A stretch of 64,000 bases of DNA from assembly GCF_002072955.1 (NCBI RefSeq), contig NZ_LPUF01000001.1:219001-283000 (forward strand). Direction: 5' to 3'. The notes below the pieces were generated by a model that ran no database searches, was not told where the DNA came from, and saw nothing but the letters and a program-made list of their open reading frames with translations. Made by a program: the position numbers and the translations under genes. The stretch is from Methyloprofundus sedimenti. Its GTDB lineage: Bacteria; Pseudomonadota; Gammaproteobacteria; Methylococcales; Methylomonadaceae. Shown in pieces: positions 47,477-57,300 of the stretch (positions within the stretch are counted from its first letter, which is position 1; each line of letters begins with the position of its first letter).

Positions 47477-47888
47477 AGTATCTGCTAGATACCAATATCC
47501 TTTTCAGAACCCGCGAGACAAAAAATTAAGTGATAAGGTTATGCAGTGTTTTTCCAAGTATGATGGTCAATATGTAACGGCTGCTATTGTCTGGCATGAA
47601 CTACATTACGGCTGTGCATTGTTACCAGACTCTAAACGAAAAACTCAGTTGCAAGCTTATTTATTAACATTACAATACTCTGGGTTAATCATTTTGCCTT
47701 ATGAGCAAGCGGCAGCTGAATGGTTTGCCTACCATCGAGCTGTTTTAAAAGAACACGGGAAAACAGCGGCGTATGCTGATGGGGAGATTGCAGCTATCGC
47801 GGCGGTTAATAATTTGACATTGGTTACGCGTAATACTGATGATTTTAGTGCCTATAATAATTTATTATTAGATAACTGGTTTGAGTAA
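47473..47888 (+). pseudogene. PIN-domain (VapC-like) toxin, frameshifted in an A run
   Basis: From the ATG at 47473 the frame reads MKYLLDTNILFRTRETKN and stops; MKYLLDTNI is the classic PIN/VapC start with the first catalytic Asp. The rest of the domain is in another frame from about 47515: KKLSDKVMQCF, VTAAIVWHELHYGCALL, then YADGEIAAIAAVNNLTLVTRNTDDF with the later acidic residues. The switch falls at a run of six A (47520-47525). One more A would restore a single frame of about 138 residues. It is either an inactivating deletion, a sequencing error, or slippage-controlled expression. Confidence 0.82.
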
Positions 47889-47910
47889 ATCTTTGGGCTA
47901 AATACAACAG

Positions 47911-49938
47911 TTAGGCTGTTTGTTTTTTTGCATAAAAGCGAAAGCCTTTAATTTCCATTTGATTATTATCCAGTATCATTTTTAAAGCATCGAGCCTGAT
48001 ACCATAACGATTATTTGCCGGTAAAAACAGAGCGATTTTTTTATCGAAGCTGACTTGTTTTTTGTAGTTAGGGTAATCTTCAGTGAGATAGTGCGATTTA
48101 AAATATAGGGGTTGCTGTGCATATTCATCAACATAATCAAAGTAGTCAACGGCTTGTTGCGTTAATTTGACTTTAATGCGCTCTTTTAATAAAGGTAGTG
48201 GTGAGTCATTAAAATCTTCATAACCCATAAAGGATACCTTACCTGAATGGAAGTGAATTTTTACTAATTGGATGTCATCCAGTTCACCATAAAGCTGAAC
48301 GCCACAGCCGACATAAACACGTAAGGCAGCCGGTAAAAGGTCAATAAAGTCTTTATGAAAGGTCAGCGAATGATTGGCGAGTAAAGTGCTAGCTGGTAAT
48401 AGTTGTTGTGCGGCTAAGCTTGTCTCTGTGATCAGTTCAGTATTTGCAACAGAAAATAATAATTCACGAGCGATTTCAATGGCGTTATTGTAATTGCCGA
48501 AAAAGGCTTTGACATCACGTTGTAATTGATCCGGCAATTGCGTGTACGGTTTACGTTTATCAAATTGAGATAAGGCAAAATAAACCAATAAATCTTCTTT
48601 ACGATACTGTTCTGCTTGTGCAAAATCATTTTCTTCAAACAGGCTATCGAGCAGGGTAAAGGTTTTATGGTGCGAGCCAACGAGTTCTTTGATTTTATCT
48701 GTATCAGAAAATTCATCATTGGCTGGGATGCGCCCTAAAATTAGACAGGTATTCCAAAAGTCTTTAAAGAGTGCTTCGTGCTCAACATATACCAACTCAA
48801 ACTTTTCTTTACTGCTGGTCGGTCGAGTGGTGATTTGTTTCCAGTTGTGATGACGTTTCTGCCTGTCTGCTAAAAATAACTGCTCTTCTAATTTGTCTTT
48901 AAAGACAAAGAAAATACCAGGGCCAACCGCAATGGCATTTTCATCGAGGGTATTTTCAATAAAACCTTGTAATTCAGATTGCGAATAATATTTCTGGAAA
49001 GTATTGAGTGAGGTAATCACTCCATCTTTATACGGTGTAAATTTCTGGATATGCGCTTCGCCGGCAATCATCGCTGAAACCACTAATAGTTTTTGCGCGA
49101 GCTCAAAAGCAAGATGAATGGCTTCGATACGTTCTTCACGATCTTCAATAACATTAATAACAAAACCTATATTGACTAAATCACAAGGAAAGCGATCTAC
49201 TTCAGGGCGGTGGGTGGGGTCCCAGCCAGCTGCATCAATACCGTGTGCTTCGAGTTCTTTTAAATCATCACCTAAACCGCAGCCATAATCAAAGACGGTA
49301 TATTCTCCGTTTAAGTAGCTGTGTTTTGCTAAAACTTTCATCGGGGTGGACAATGATTGGCGCTGTATGGCTGTTTTATGACGGTCAATCTTGTTGTCTG
49401 GTGTTGCTGCACTTATCATGGCGCTTAATCGAAATAAGCGCCCATCCACTAATTCATAACCATGTTGATGAATAATGCGTTCCCAGGATTTTTTAAAGCC
49501 TATGATACGGTTGTTTTCATAGAGTCCAGCGGCTTCGCCTTCTTCAGTAATACTGACGAATTCTGCATAATGTTCATCATCAGGGCTGATAAACAATTCT
49601 TTACGATGTAATATGGGCGCATTTTCAGTTGCCGTGTAATTTGCGATTTTCTGGGTTTTATTGTCTAAATCAACGGTAACGCTATTGTGCAAGGCAGGAT
49701 AAGAGTCTTCATAAAACTGAGGATAATTCAGATAAGAAAGACGAAATTGTTGAGTGTGAAGTTTGATAATATTCCAATCGCTTGCAGGGATTTTCAGTGC
49801 ATCAGCAATCAGGATAATAAAGTCTTTTAATTCTGACGGCATTTCATGAAACGCACTGCTATGCAAGTAGCGGGCATTGCCGACTAATTTACCGAGCTTA
49901 ACCGATTTAATCAGTTGATTGAATTGTACTGCGTCCAT
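47911..49938 (-). CDS. DNA phosphorothioation-associated putative methyltransferase (TIGR04096-like)
   Basis: This is a 675-residue protein. An N-terminal region of about 190 residues (KLVGNARYLHSSAF, FRLSYLNYPQFYED, LFISPDDEHYAEFV) is followed by a SAM-binding core: YTVFDYGCGLGDDLKELEAHGI (about 213-234), AAGWDPTHRP and LVNIGFVINVIEDREERIEAI. A long C-terminal part of about 380 residues includes DLLPAALRVYVGCGVQLYGEL. I recognise the architecture as the putative methyltransferase that accompanies dnd/phosphorothioation loci in some genomes. No dndB-E or dndFGH genes are in this window. It lies 5 bp after the 49944-50504 gene, forming a two-gene operon. Confidence 0.8.
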   Translation of the reverse strand: MDAVQFNQLIKSVKLGKLVGNARYLHSSAFHEMPSELKDFIILIADALKIPASDWNIIKLHTQQFRLSYLNYPQFYEDSYPALHNSVTVDLDNKTQKIANYTATENAPILHRKELFISPDDEHYAEFVSITEEGEAAGLYENNRIIGFKKSWERIIHQHGYELVDGRLFRLSAMISAATPDNKIDRHKTAIQRQSLSTPMKVLAKHSYLNGEYTVFDYGCGLGDDLKELEAHGIDAAGWDPTHRPEVDRFPCDLVNIGFVINVIEDREERIEAIHLAFELAQKLLVVSAMIAGEAHIQKFTPYKDGVITSLNTFQKYYSQSELQGFIENTLDENAIAVGPGIFFVFKDKLEEQLFLADRQKRHHNWKQITTRPTSSKEKFELVYVEHEALFKDFWNTCLILGRIPANDEFSDTDKIKELVGSHHKTFTLLDSLFEENDFAQAEQYRKEDLLVYFALSQFDKRKPYTQLPDQLQRDVKAFFGNYNNAIEIARELLFSVANTELITETSLAAQQLLPASTLLANHSLTFHKDFIDLLPAALRVYVGCGVQLYGELDDIQLVKIHFHSGKVSFMGYEDFNDSPLPLLKERIKVKLTQQAVDYFDYVDEYAQQPLYFKSHYLTEDYPNYKKQVSFDKKIALFLPANNRYGIRLDALKMILDNNQMEIKGFRFYAKKQTA

Positions 49939-49943
49939 AAAGC

Positions 49944-50504
49944 TTACTCTTTAAGCAAAAATTGCTCTTTCTTAATGTTTTTCGGTATGCGCCGTTCGGT
50001 CGTTGCTTGCTCTAAGAGCGTAATGGCAAAGCTGTTTTCAGGGGCAATACTGATATGAATCGGTCTATTTTTACCGTAAAAATACAGTCGGTCAAATGGC
50101 AGGTGAGTCACGATCCATTTTGCAATCGTTAATGAGTCAGTATTGAGCGCATAAAAATCACAGGCGAATCCATCACGCTTACAAATGCGATTGTTTTTGG
50201 AGTTAACTTCATAACCCGCGTGCTGGTCAAGTTGAGGAGCGATACCTGGAGAAGGACGCTTTTTGATGAGTAGTAATAAATCATTGGAACAGAGGCCATA
50301 AGTTAGTTTTATCTCGCCGAACTGCTCGACTACAGGGTCTAAAATGCCTGTCGCCATGTTTCCGATGCTAGCTATCGTGCGTGGGTCTTTAGGAAGGTTA
50401 TTAAGCTGGGCCAGTGATTGAGTCTCACCGCAGTTAATCAAATCCATATATTTGAAATATTTACTGCAATAATCAATTTTTTCTACTGACTTTTTCATAT
50501 CCAT
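49944..50504 (-). CDS. M15-peptidase-like protein paired with the methyltransferase
   Basis: I do not know a named family for this 186-residue protein. Around residues 93-150 it shows QLDQHAGYEV (His95), DGFACDFYA (Asp116) and FDRLYFYGKNRPIHISI (His150). The order His ... G-x-A-x-Asp ... W/F-DRL ... His resembles the zinc site of M15/Hedgehog-type peptidases, with a longer His-Asp gap than usual. This is a motif-level inference. No signal peptide is present, so it should be cytosolic. It is the first gene of the pair with the phosphorothioation-associated methyltransferase, so it probably works in the same process. Confidence 0.6.
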   Translation of the reverse strand: MDMKKSVEKIDYCSKYFKYMDLINCGETQSLAQLNNLPKDPRTIASIGNMATGILDPVVEQFGEIKLTYGLCSNDLLLLIKKRPSPGIAPQLDQHAGYEVNSKNNRICKRDGFACDFYALNTDSLTIAKWIVTHLPFDRLYFYGKNRPIHISIAPENSFAITLLEQATTERRIPKNIKKEQFLLKE

Positions 50505-51013
50505 TTGGTTGTGGTGACAAATGAGAATAACAACTCAACTTACTTTAAACTAAGGAACACGCATGAAATAAATTAAACAAGATTAAAAATCTGTAGGATG
50601 GGCAAAGCAATAGCGTGCCCGTCAAGCTACCCAAGATAGACTGATGGCTGTATTATATAAAGATGGGCACGAAAAAGACCTTTGCCCATCCTACAAGTTG
50701 CTCATATTATTTCTACATGTTCCTAAGTAACTTCATCTTCTCAAAGGATAATCCGGGCATCAAGGTACTATACCTGCGATTAAAGTTGTAATGATCAAGT
50801 AAAGCAGGACACTTTTTAAGATTGTTTTCTTATTGCCTTGGGCGCGTCATATTGGCTTTTAAGCTCTCTGCCAAAATATGCAACACAGAGACTTCATTCC
50901 GACTTAATCTTCTGTTTTTCACCGAAGTTTTGGTGTTCAATAGCGCGGTAAATATCAAGCCCCCTCTTCTGCTTTATTATCACCTGCTGGCCGACCTCAA
51001 ATAGGCCAGTTAA
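50505..51013. other. gene-free stretch with MITE-like element A
   Basis: A full copy of element A lies at 50550-50727. To its right, the minus strand at about 50830-50960 reads an open piece ending VSVLHILAESLKANMTRPRQ. It looks like the tail of a lost gene or transposase but could not be assigned. Nothing else is supported. Confidence 0.5.
50550..50727 (+). repeat. MITE-like element A, full copy (about 178 bp)
   Basis: The left end is CTAAGGAACACGCATGAAATA and the right end is CTACATGTTCCTAAG, inverted copies. Internal arms GTAGGATGGGCAAAGC and CTTTGCCCATCCTAC are also inverted. No coding frame is inside. Copies at 394-482 and 52291-52417 are truncated. Confidence 0.85.
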
Positions 51014-51589
51014 TCAATGCGCATGTGGTATAGCGCAACCATCCAGATAAATCTGCAAAGACTCTGCATCAGGTATTACATCAATGCTTAATGTTGTATT
51101 AGTCTCGAATTGGGCTATATCATTAGCTACTAATTTGATAAATAATGCGCTTAATTCGGCGGCCAATTGTTCCTGAGCGCGATTTTTGTTTTTTATAGTC
51201 GCTGCGGCCGAGTAATTTAAGTCTTTAACGGCCTGCTGCAAGGCAAGCATAGAAAAGTCCTGGATACGTATTTCAAAATCAGCAAAAATCTCAGGTCCCT
51301 GAGTTTGCTTGATACGTTCAATATCTTCAGCATTGGCATAAAGCTTAAATAAACCGACAGCCCCTTGCTGATCATTTTTGCAGGCACCGCCTTCCATCGC
51401 TCTAACGAGATGTAATAGTTCGCCGTCCTTTATTATAGATAAATCAGGCGCACCCAATAAGTCATTTTGCAGAATAGGGTCAAGCTTTATTGTAGAATTA
51501 ACGGCAGTAGGTGGAGTATTTACGGGCTGGGTTGAACAGGCGGAAAGCAGTGGCAATAAAAGACTTATTATCAGTTTTTTGCTATTCAT
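51014..51589 (-). CDS. lipoprotein of unknown function
   Basis: The 191-residue protein starts MNSKKLIISLLLPLLSACSTQ, a lipoprotein signal with lipobox LSAC, so it should be lipidated by Lgt and sit in the envelope. The mature part has no family I recognise: a Pro/Thr linker, then mostly helical sequence (FKLYANAEDIERIKQTQG, QEQLAAELSALFIKLVANDIAQF). Two Cys (GGACKN and DGCAIPHAH) could form a disulfide. It is a single gene between copies of element A. Confidence 0.72.
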   Translation of the reverse strand: MNSKKLIISLLLPLLSACSTQPVNTPPTAVNSTIKLDPILQNDLLGAPDLSIIKDGELLHLVRAMEGGACKNDQQGAVGLFKLYANAEDIERIKQTQGPEIFADFEIRIQDFSMLALQQAVKDLNYSAAATIKNKNRAQEQLAAELSALFIKLVANDIAQFETNTTLSIDVIPDAESLQIYLDGCAIPHAH

Positions 51590-51805
51590 GGCGGTTACTT
51601 GGATATTGCGTATACTGGATTAAAAGAAGAGTTCAAAAAAATCTAAAAAGTTGGATTTATGATTAATTGTACAGAAATTTAATAAATCTAAAAAGGTAGA
51701 GGATGTGCTGACGAAGTATAGCTGAGAGTTGTGGGTAATCAGGTAATCATATACAAAGTACAGCTGGTAATTTGTTGGCAAATGCAAGCACAGCAAGGAG
51801 AAATC

Positions 51806-52036
51806 ATGAAAAATAATGAGTTAAAAATAACTGAGAATACCTTAGATATCGCGTGTGATTATGTAACAAAGCAATTCGCTGCTCATTCCTGGTGGCCAAA
51901 AGAACAGCCCGATTTAGCAAAGCAGGAATTTGCTTTAATGAGGGGGAATGCTGTCGCGTTTAATGTCTGGTGTGAGCGCTGGTTAGATGCAGGACAGTGT
52001 AGACAGCTCAAAGCCGCCATTAAAAAATCCATTTAA
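51806..52036 (+). CDS. small protein of unknown function (76 aa)
   Basis: I choose the ATG at 51806 because AAGGAG lies 6 bp upstream; the frame extends further up without a better start. The product begins MKNNELKITENTLDIACDYV and contains FAAHSWWPKEQPDLAKQEF, with many aromatic and charged residues but no membrane segment. I recognise no family. It is directly followed by a small membrane ORF, so the two may be translated together. Confidence 0.55.
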   Translation: MKNNELKITENTLDIACDYVTKQFAAHSWWPKEQPDLAKQEFALMRGNAVAFNVWCERWLDAGQCRQLKAAIKKSI

Positions 52037-52066
52037 ATTAAACTCAAATGGCAATTTCTTTTAGTA

Positions 52067-52285
52067 TTGAGTCTGGCAGGCAGCCTTTGGGCGTTGTTAG
52101 CTATTCTAATTTTGAGTCGCTTCTGGTTTGCTTTGGTGAGTTTAAAAGATATTGCAAACATTGCGCAAGCGCTCATTGATGATGCTGCTCGAAGCTGGCA
52201 TGCGGCTAAATCAGGTAAAAAAGATGCATTAAATTTTTTTGCACAGGCCAAAAAATTATTTGAGATCCGTACCATTCTGAATTAG
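52067..52285 (+). CDS. small single-span membrane protein (about 72 aa)
   Basis: The frame has no ATG start; TTG at 52067 gives SLAGSLWALLAILILSRFWFALVSL, a clear membrane anchor, followed by a soluble helix (DIANIAQALIDDAARSWHAAKSG). The frame is open back to 52037, right after the stop of the preceding gene. The function is unknown. Element A starts 6 bp after its stop. Confidence 0.4.
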   Translation: MSLAGSLWALLAILILSRFWFALVSLKDIANIAQALIDDAARSWHAAKSGKKDALNFFAQAKKLFEIRTILN

Positions 52286-52290
52286 GCTGT

Positions 52291-52417
52291 TTAGGAACGT
52301 GCCTGAAATAACTTAAACAAGTTAAAAATCTGTAGGATGGGCAAAGCAATAGCGTGCCCATCAAGCTAACTATATAAAGATGGGCACGAAAAAGACCTTT
52401 GCCCATCCTACATGTTC
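52291..52417 (+). repeat. MITE-like element A, shortened copy
   Basis: It starts TTAGGAACGTGCCTGAAATA and carries GTAGGATGGGCAAAGC, then GCCCATCCTACATGTTC. The right arm is shortened compared with the 50550-50727 copy. Confidence 0.8.
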
Positions 52418-52484
52418 ACTAGTGTTCTACAAGCTGGTGTAGCTAACTGGCGATAAATTTAAAGCTTATTAAGCCTCAGATTTC

Positions 52485-53201
52485 TTAAAGCTCAACATCA
52501 TGATAAATATTTTGTACATCATCAAGATCATTCAGCATAGCTAAAAATTTTTCAAACATCTCTAAATCTTCGCCACTAATAGGTTTCGTGTTTTGCGGTA
52601 AAAATTGAATTTCATCCACCTCAAAATCAATTTCTCCCAGCGTATCGATTAGCGCTTGTTTGGCTTTGAAATATTCAGCTTGCGGCGCAAAGATAGTCAT
52701 CGTGCCATCATCGTTTTCAATATCAGCGACATCTACATCAGCCATCAGTAATGCCTCAAGAAGCGCCTCTTCATCATCATGCTTAAAGGCAAAAATAGCC
52801 GAGTGGTCAAACATATGGCTAGCGACGCCTTGTGTGCCAATTTTACATTTTGTTTTAGTAAAGCACTGACGCACATCGCCAAAAGTCCGGTTTGGATTGT
52901 CAGTCAGGCAGTCGATAATGACCATGCTGTTACCTGGGCCAAAGCCTTCATAACGAGCTTGTGCGAAGTCTTCACCGCCGCCGCCTTTGGCTTTATCGAT
53001 GGCTTTTTCAATAACATGGCTTGGTACCTGGTTTTTTTTCGCGCGCTCAATCAAGCCGCGTAAGGCTAGATTACCATCGGTATCAACCCCACCCGCTTTA
53101 GCACAGACATAAATTTCACGGCCATATTTACTATAGACTTTAGCCTTGTTATCAGACGTTTTTGCCATAGATTCTTTGCGGTTTTGATAGGCTCTACCCA
53201 T
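52485..53201 (-). CDS. yebC: YebC/PmpR family protein
   Basis: The 238-residue product starts [35 protein letters not shown], the usual shape of the YebC-II subgroup. The central blocks [22 protein letters not shown] and [13 protein letters not shown] and the Asp/Glu-rich C-terminus fit. YebC proteins have been described both as transcriptional regulators and as ribosome-associated factors easing Pro-rich stalls; which applies here is open. No ruvABC genes follow. Confidence 0.92.
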   Translation of the reverse strand: MGRAYQNRKESMAKTSDNKAKVYSKYGREIYVCAKAGGVDTDGNLALRGLIERAKKNQVPSHVIEKAIDKAKGGGGEDFAQARYEGFGPGNSMVIIDCLTDNPNRTFGDVRQCFTKTKCKIGTQGVASHMFDHSAIFAFKHDDEEALLEALLMADVDVADIENDDGTMTIFAPQAEYFKAKQALIDTLGEIDFEVDEIQFLPQNTKPISGEDLEMFEKFLAMLNDLDDVQNIYHDVEL

Positions 53202-53741
53202 TAGGCTGGTGCTCCATTAATAATGATGAAAGTGTAAATCGGTAAATTTTACAGAGAAATATTTGTCGTGGAAATCTTTAAGTCCTTAGCGCCTGTCATG
53301 AAATGATAAGTATTGGTAAATATGCGAGATAGGGCGAAGCAATTTTAAGACGGGGTTTTCATTATCTTTGTAGGGCGTGGTATTCAATTTGTCACGCGTT
53401 AAAAGGATAGCCAGGAAATGGATGTTGATACTTTTTGTATTTGAGCACAGCCTGTGTCACAAATTTTAATAAAAATAAGAAGATGCTATTTGCAGTTCCA
53501 TTTACTAGCTTTCATGATCAATGCCTGTTTGGCGTTTTTGATAATGCGGATGTGGTGCAAGCGATCAAGTTGATTGATCAGCTTATCCGGAACACTTTGG
53601 CGGCTGGTTAACTTGATCGATGTGGCTAAACTTTAATTTTCTTTTTCAGAGTGAATAGATTAACCTTATCAGATAGGTTTGAGCCAGGTAACGGTAGTCA
53701 AGTAACAGGCAATAACATACATTAAAAAGTAACGAATAATA
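53202..53741. other. gene-free stretch with a small ORF relic
   Basis: The only notable frame is 53483-53611 (42 codons) ending ADVVQAIKLIDQLIRNTLAAG, which looks like a fragment of a larger gene. The flanks show no repeat or terminator that I can support. Confidence 0.4.
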
Positions 53742-53747
53742 TTGATC

Positions 53748-54365
53748 ATGATGAAAAAAGCAATTATTTACCTGCACGGATTCAATTCCGCCTCATTGGA
53801 TCTGGATGGCAACTTGCTGACTGGCAAGGAAAAGCTTCTGCTTATGCAGGAATTTTGTGCGCAAAAAGATATTCTGTTTTATACACCTAATGTTGATTAC
53901 CGGGATTTTGAAGGCATCGTTGAGGATATGCTGCTGCAGTGGAATCAATTTTTGGATCAATCTTATGATGTTGTGTTTATGGGCTCATCAATGGGCGGAT
54001 TTGCCAGTGAATATCTGGCTATGAAGACAGGCTGTAAAGCCAGTATGATTAATCCCGCTATCACACCAAGTGAATTGTTAGCGCAATTTATGGGTGTGAC
54101 AGAAAATTTTGAGACCGGGCAGCCATATAGCTGGAATCAGAGTCACTGTGAACAATATAGAGAGTATGAGACTGAACTGGAAAGCAGTAATCAAAATCTG
54201 GACAGAACAATTTTACTGGATATGGCCGATGAGTTGATAGATGCTAAAAATACGCTATTGAAATATCAGGAAAAAGCAAAGATTGTCAGCTATGACGGTG
54301 GTTCACATAGTTTTGAGCATATGAGAGAGGCATTGCCAGTCATTGAAGGAATTCTATTTAACTGA
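53748..54365 (+). CDS. YqiA/YcfP-type alpha/beta-fold esterase
   Basis: The hydrolase is about 205 residues. It has the N-terminal oxyanion motif IIYLHGFNSASLD, the nucleophile elbow VFMGSSMGGFASEYLA (Gly-x-Ser-x-Gly) and a C-terminal His in YDGGSHSFEHM; the acid is probably in DMADELIDA. The group acts on small esters and has no established natural substrate. The ATG at 53748 or the next one, at 53751, is used. It lies 24 bp upstream of the giant helicase gene in the same direction and is probably co-transcribed with it. Confidence 0.82.
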   Translation: MMKKAIIYLHGFNSASLDLDGNLLTGKEKLLLMQEFCAQKDILFYTPNVDYRDFEGIVEDMLLQWNQFLDQSYDVVFMGSSMGGFASEYLAMKTGCKASMINPAITPSELLAQFMGVTENFETGQPYSWNQSHCEQYREYETELESSNQNLDRTILLDMADELIDAKNTLLKYQEKAKIVSYDGGSHSFEHMREALPVIEGILFN

Positions 54366-54389
54366 TCATTTACGGATAAAAACTAAACA

Positions 54390-57300
54390 ATGGATTGGGA
54401 CAGCATTCAAAATAAAATCTGTAGTTTCGACTTAGAATCAGATGAAAACGGAGGTATTTTTGCCATCGGGGCGGTTTTTCAAGACCAGGTCTTTGAGCGT
54501 AAAGCCCCGTTTAATATCCACCGGGTTCTCAATGAATTTGATGACTTTGCCAGGAATGCCGGGTTTTTATTAGGGCATAATATTCTCCTGCATGACCTGC
54601 CCTTGTGTTCTGCGCTGAATCCGCAACTGGCTTTTCTTAATAAGCCGGTAATCGATAGCTTATTTTTATCCCCGTTAGCTTTTCCGGAAAATCCCTATCA
54701 TCGATTAGTTAAAAATTATAAATTACTGCGCGATAGCCTGAATGATCCGTTGGCTGATGCCAGGCTTGCCTTGTCTTTGTTTCAAGATCAATGGCTGGCA
54801 TTGCAGGAACAGCATGCCGAGTCGGGTTTATTGTCTTTTTATCATTACGCTTTTGCTGATAACAAGCGTTTCAAAGGTTTGCAGGAGTCTTTACTGGCAA
54901 TGGGCGCTGAACCCATTAAGGCGAGTGCTGCTTTTGATCTAATTAAGGCTTTAACGCAAGGCCGTGTTTGTAAGACAGCGTTTAGCAAAGTCATAGTCTC
55001 TTATTTACCAAACCCCTTGGTACGCCCTGCATTAGCTTATTCTTTAGCCTGGCTGCGTGTGGCGGGTGGCAATTCAGTTTTACCTCCGTGGGTACGTGAA
55101 CAATTTCATGATGTGGTACCTGCCCTGCGGCAATTGCGCGATATTCCTTGTCAGGCACCCGATTGCCTTTATTGTCAGGAAATACATGATCCTGTAGCCC
55201 AGTTAAAACGTTATTTCGGTTTCTCGGCTTTTCGCCCGCAACCCGAAAATACCGAGGGTGGCAGTTTGCAGCAAAGCATTGTTCAAGCGGGGATGCTGGA
55301 TACGCCTCTATTTGCTGTTTTGCCGACCGGTGGTGGCAAGTCCTTGTGTTTTCAGTTGCCTGCTTTGGTGCGTTATCAGCGGCGTGGCGCATTGACGATT
55401 GTGATTTCGCCATTGCAGGCCTTGATGAAAGATCAGGTGGATAATTTACGCAGTAAAACCGGCGCGCCCAGTGCGGCGGCTTTATATGGCATGTTGACTG
55501 CACCTGAGCGGGGTGAGGTGGTCAAAGCCGTGCAAATGGGCGATATTGCTTTGTTGTATGTGTCGCCGGAACAATTGCGTAATATCGGTTTTAAAAAAGC
55601 TATTGAACACCGTGAGATTGGCTGCTGGGTGTTTGATGAGGCGCATTGTTTATCTAAATGGGGACATGATTTCCGCCCTGATTATTTATATGTTGCACGC
55701 TTTATTAAAGAGTTTGCCGCTCAACAGCATGCCGTTTTACCTCCGATTCAATGTTTTACGGCGACCGCGAAACAAGATGTAAAGCAGGAAATTATTGATT
55801 ATTTTAAGGCGAATTTAGCGCTGGAACTTAGTGTTTTTGAAGGCGGTGTCGAACGTAATAATCTGCAATTTGAAGTGCAAACGGTGAATAGCATGGATAA
55901 ATATGCACGTATTAACGCCTTATTGCATGAACGTCTGGATGAACTAGAAACCGGCAGTGCGATTATTTATTGCGCTAAACGCTGTCATACTGAAAAAGTT
56001 GCCGAGTATTTGCAGCAGCAAGAATGGCAGGTTGAGGCGTTCCATGCGGGTAAAAATGCCGCAGAGAAAAAACATATTCAGGAAAACTTTATTAGCAGTC
56101 ATACCCGCATAATTACCGCGACCAATGCTTTTGGTATGGGCATTGATAAGGAGGATGTGCGTCTGGTGATTCATGCCGATATTCCTGGTTCTCTGGAGAA
56201 TTATTTACAAGAAGCGGGACGCGCCGGGCGCGATCAGCTGCAAGCCGAATGTGTTTTGCTATATGATGAAAATGATATTGATACCCAGTTTAAGCTGTCT
56301 GCAGCTTCACAAGTCAATAAACGGGATATTGGCCAGATATTAAAAGGCTTGCGCAGGACGCGTAAGGATAAGTTTGATAATGTCGTCGTGACCACCGGCG
56401 AATTATTACAAAATGAAATGGTTGAGACTTCGTTTGCTGCAGATGATTACAATGCCGGAACGAAGATTATTACAGCCGTTTCCTGGTTAGAACGTGCTGG
56501 GTTTATTGAGCGTAATGAGAATAAAACACAGGTCTTTCAAGGCCGGCCTTTAGTTAAAAACAGGCAGGAAGCGGAAGAGAAGATCGCAAAGCTTAATTTA
56601 TCCTTACGCCAACAAAATCGGTGGTTAGCGATATTGGATGCTTTATTTAATGCGGCTAGCGATGAAGGTTTTAGTGCGGATGAATTAGCGCAGTTATCGG
56701 CTTTTTCGGAGAAAACTCAGGGCGAGGATAATAAAGCCAATATAACGGCGAGTCAGCAAGTGATTCGGACCTTATTCGATATGTCGCAAGCGGGGATTAT
56801 TCAGAAGAATTTATTATTAACGGCTTTTGTGCGTTACAAGGTGCAAAACTCCTCCAGTATTTTGCTGGAAAACATCTGCCTGCTGGAAAATGCGCTGATA
56901 AGTACCCTGCAGGAACAGGCCCCCGATGCGGATACTGAAGAATGGCAGGTATTATCCTTGCGCCATATTAATCAGCACCTGTTGGATATGGGTTTTGAGG
57001 AATGCAGCCCGGGTGTCTTGCAATTGTTGCTGATTTCCATGAGTAAAGACGGACAAGGCCTGGCGGGTAATAAAGGCAGCTTTTTTCTCCGTCATGCAGG
57101 CCTGGATCAATATCGGGTCAAGCTCAACAGAGGGTGGCCTGCATTATTAGAAACAGTACGTCGCAGACAAGTCGTAGCGGCACTCGTTTTGCAGGCTATT
57201 TTATTGAAGGTCCCTGCTGAGACCAAAGCGGGCGCTGATTTGTTGGTAGAGTTTTCTATCGAAGATTTAATTGCCGCTGTGCAGCAAGATATAGAAATGC

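Noticed and set aside
50822-51004. 60-codon plus-strand frame downstream of element A
   Set aside because: Cys/Phe/Leu-rich composition typical of a shadow frame. The opposite strand shows a better though incomplete coding pattern.
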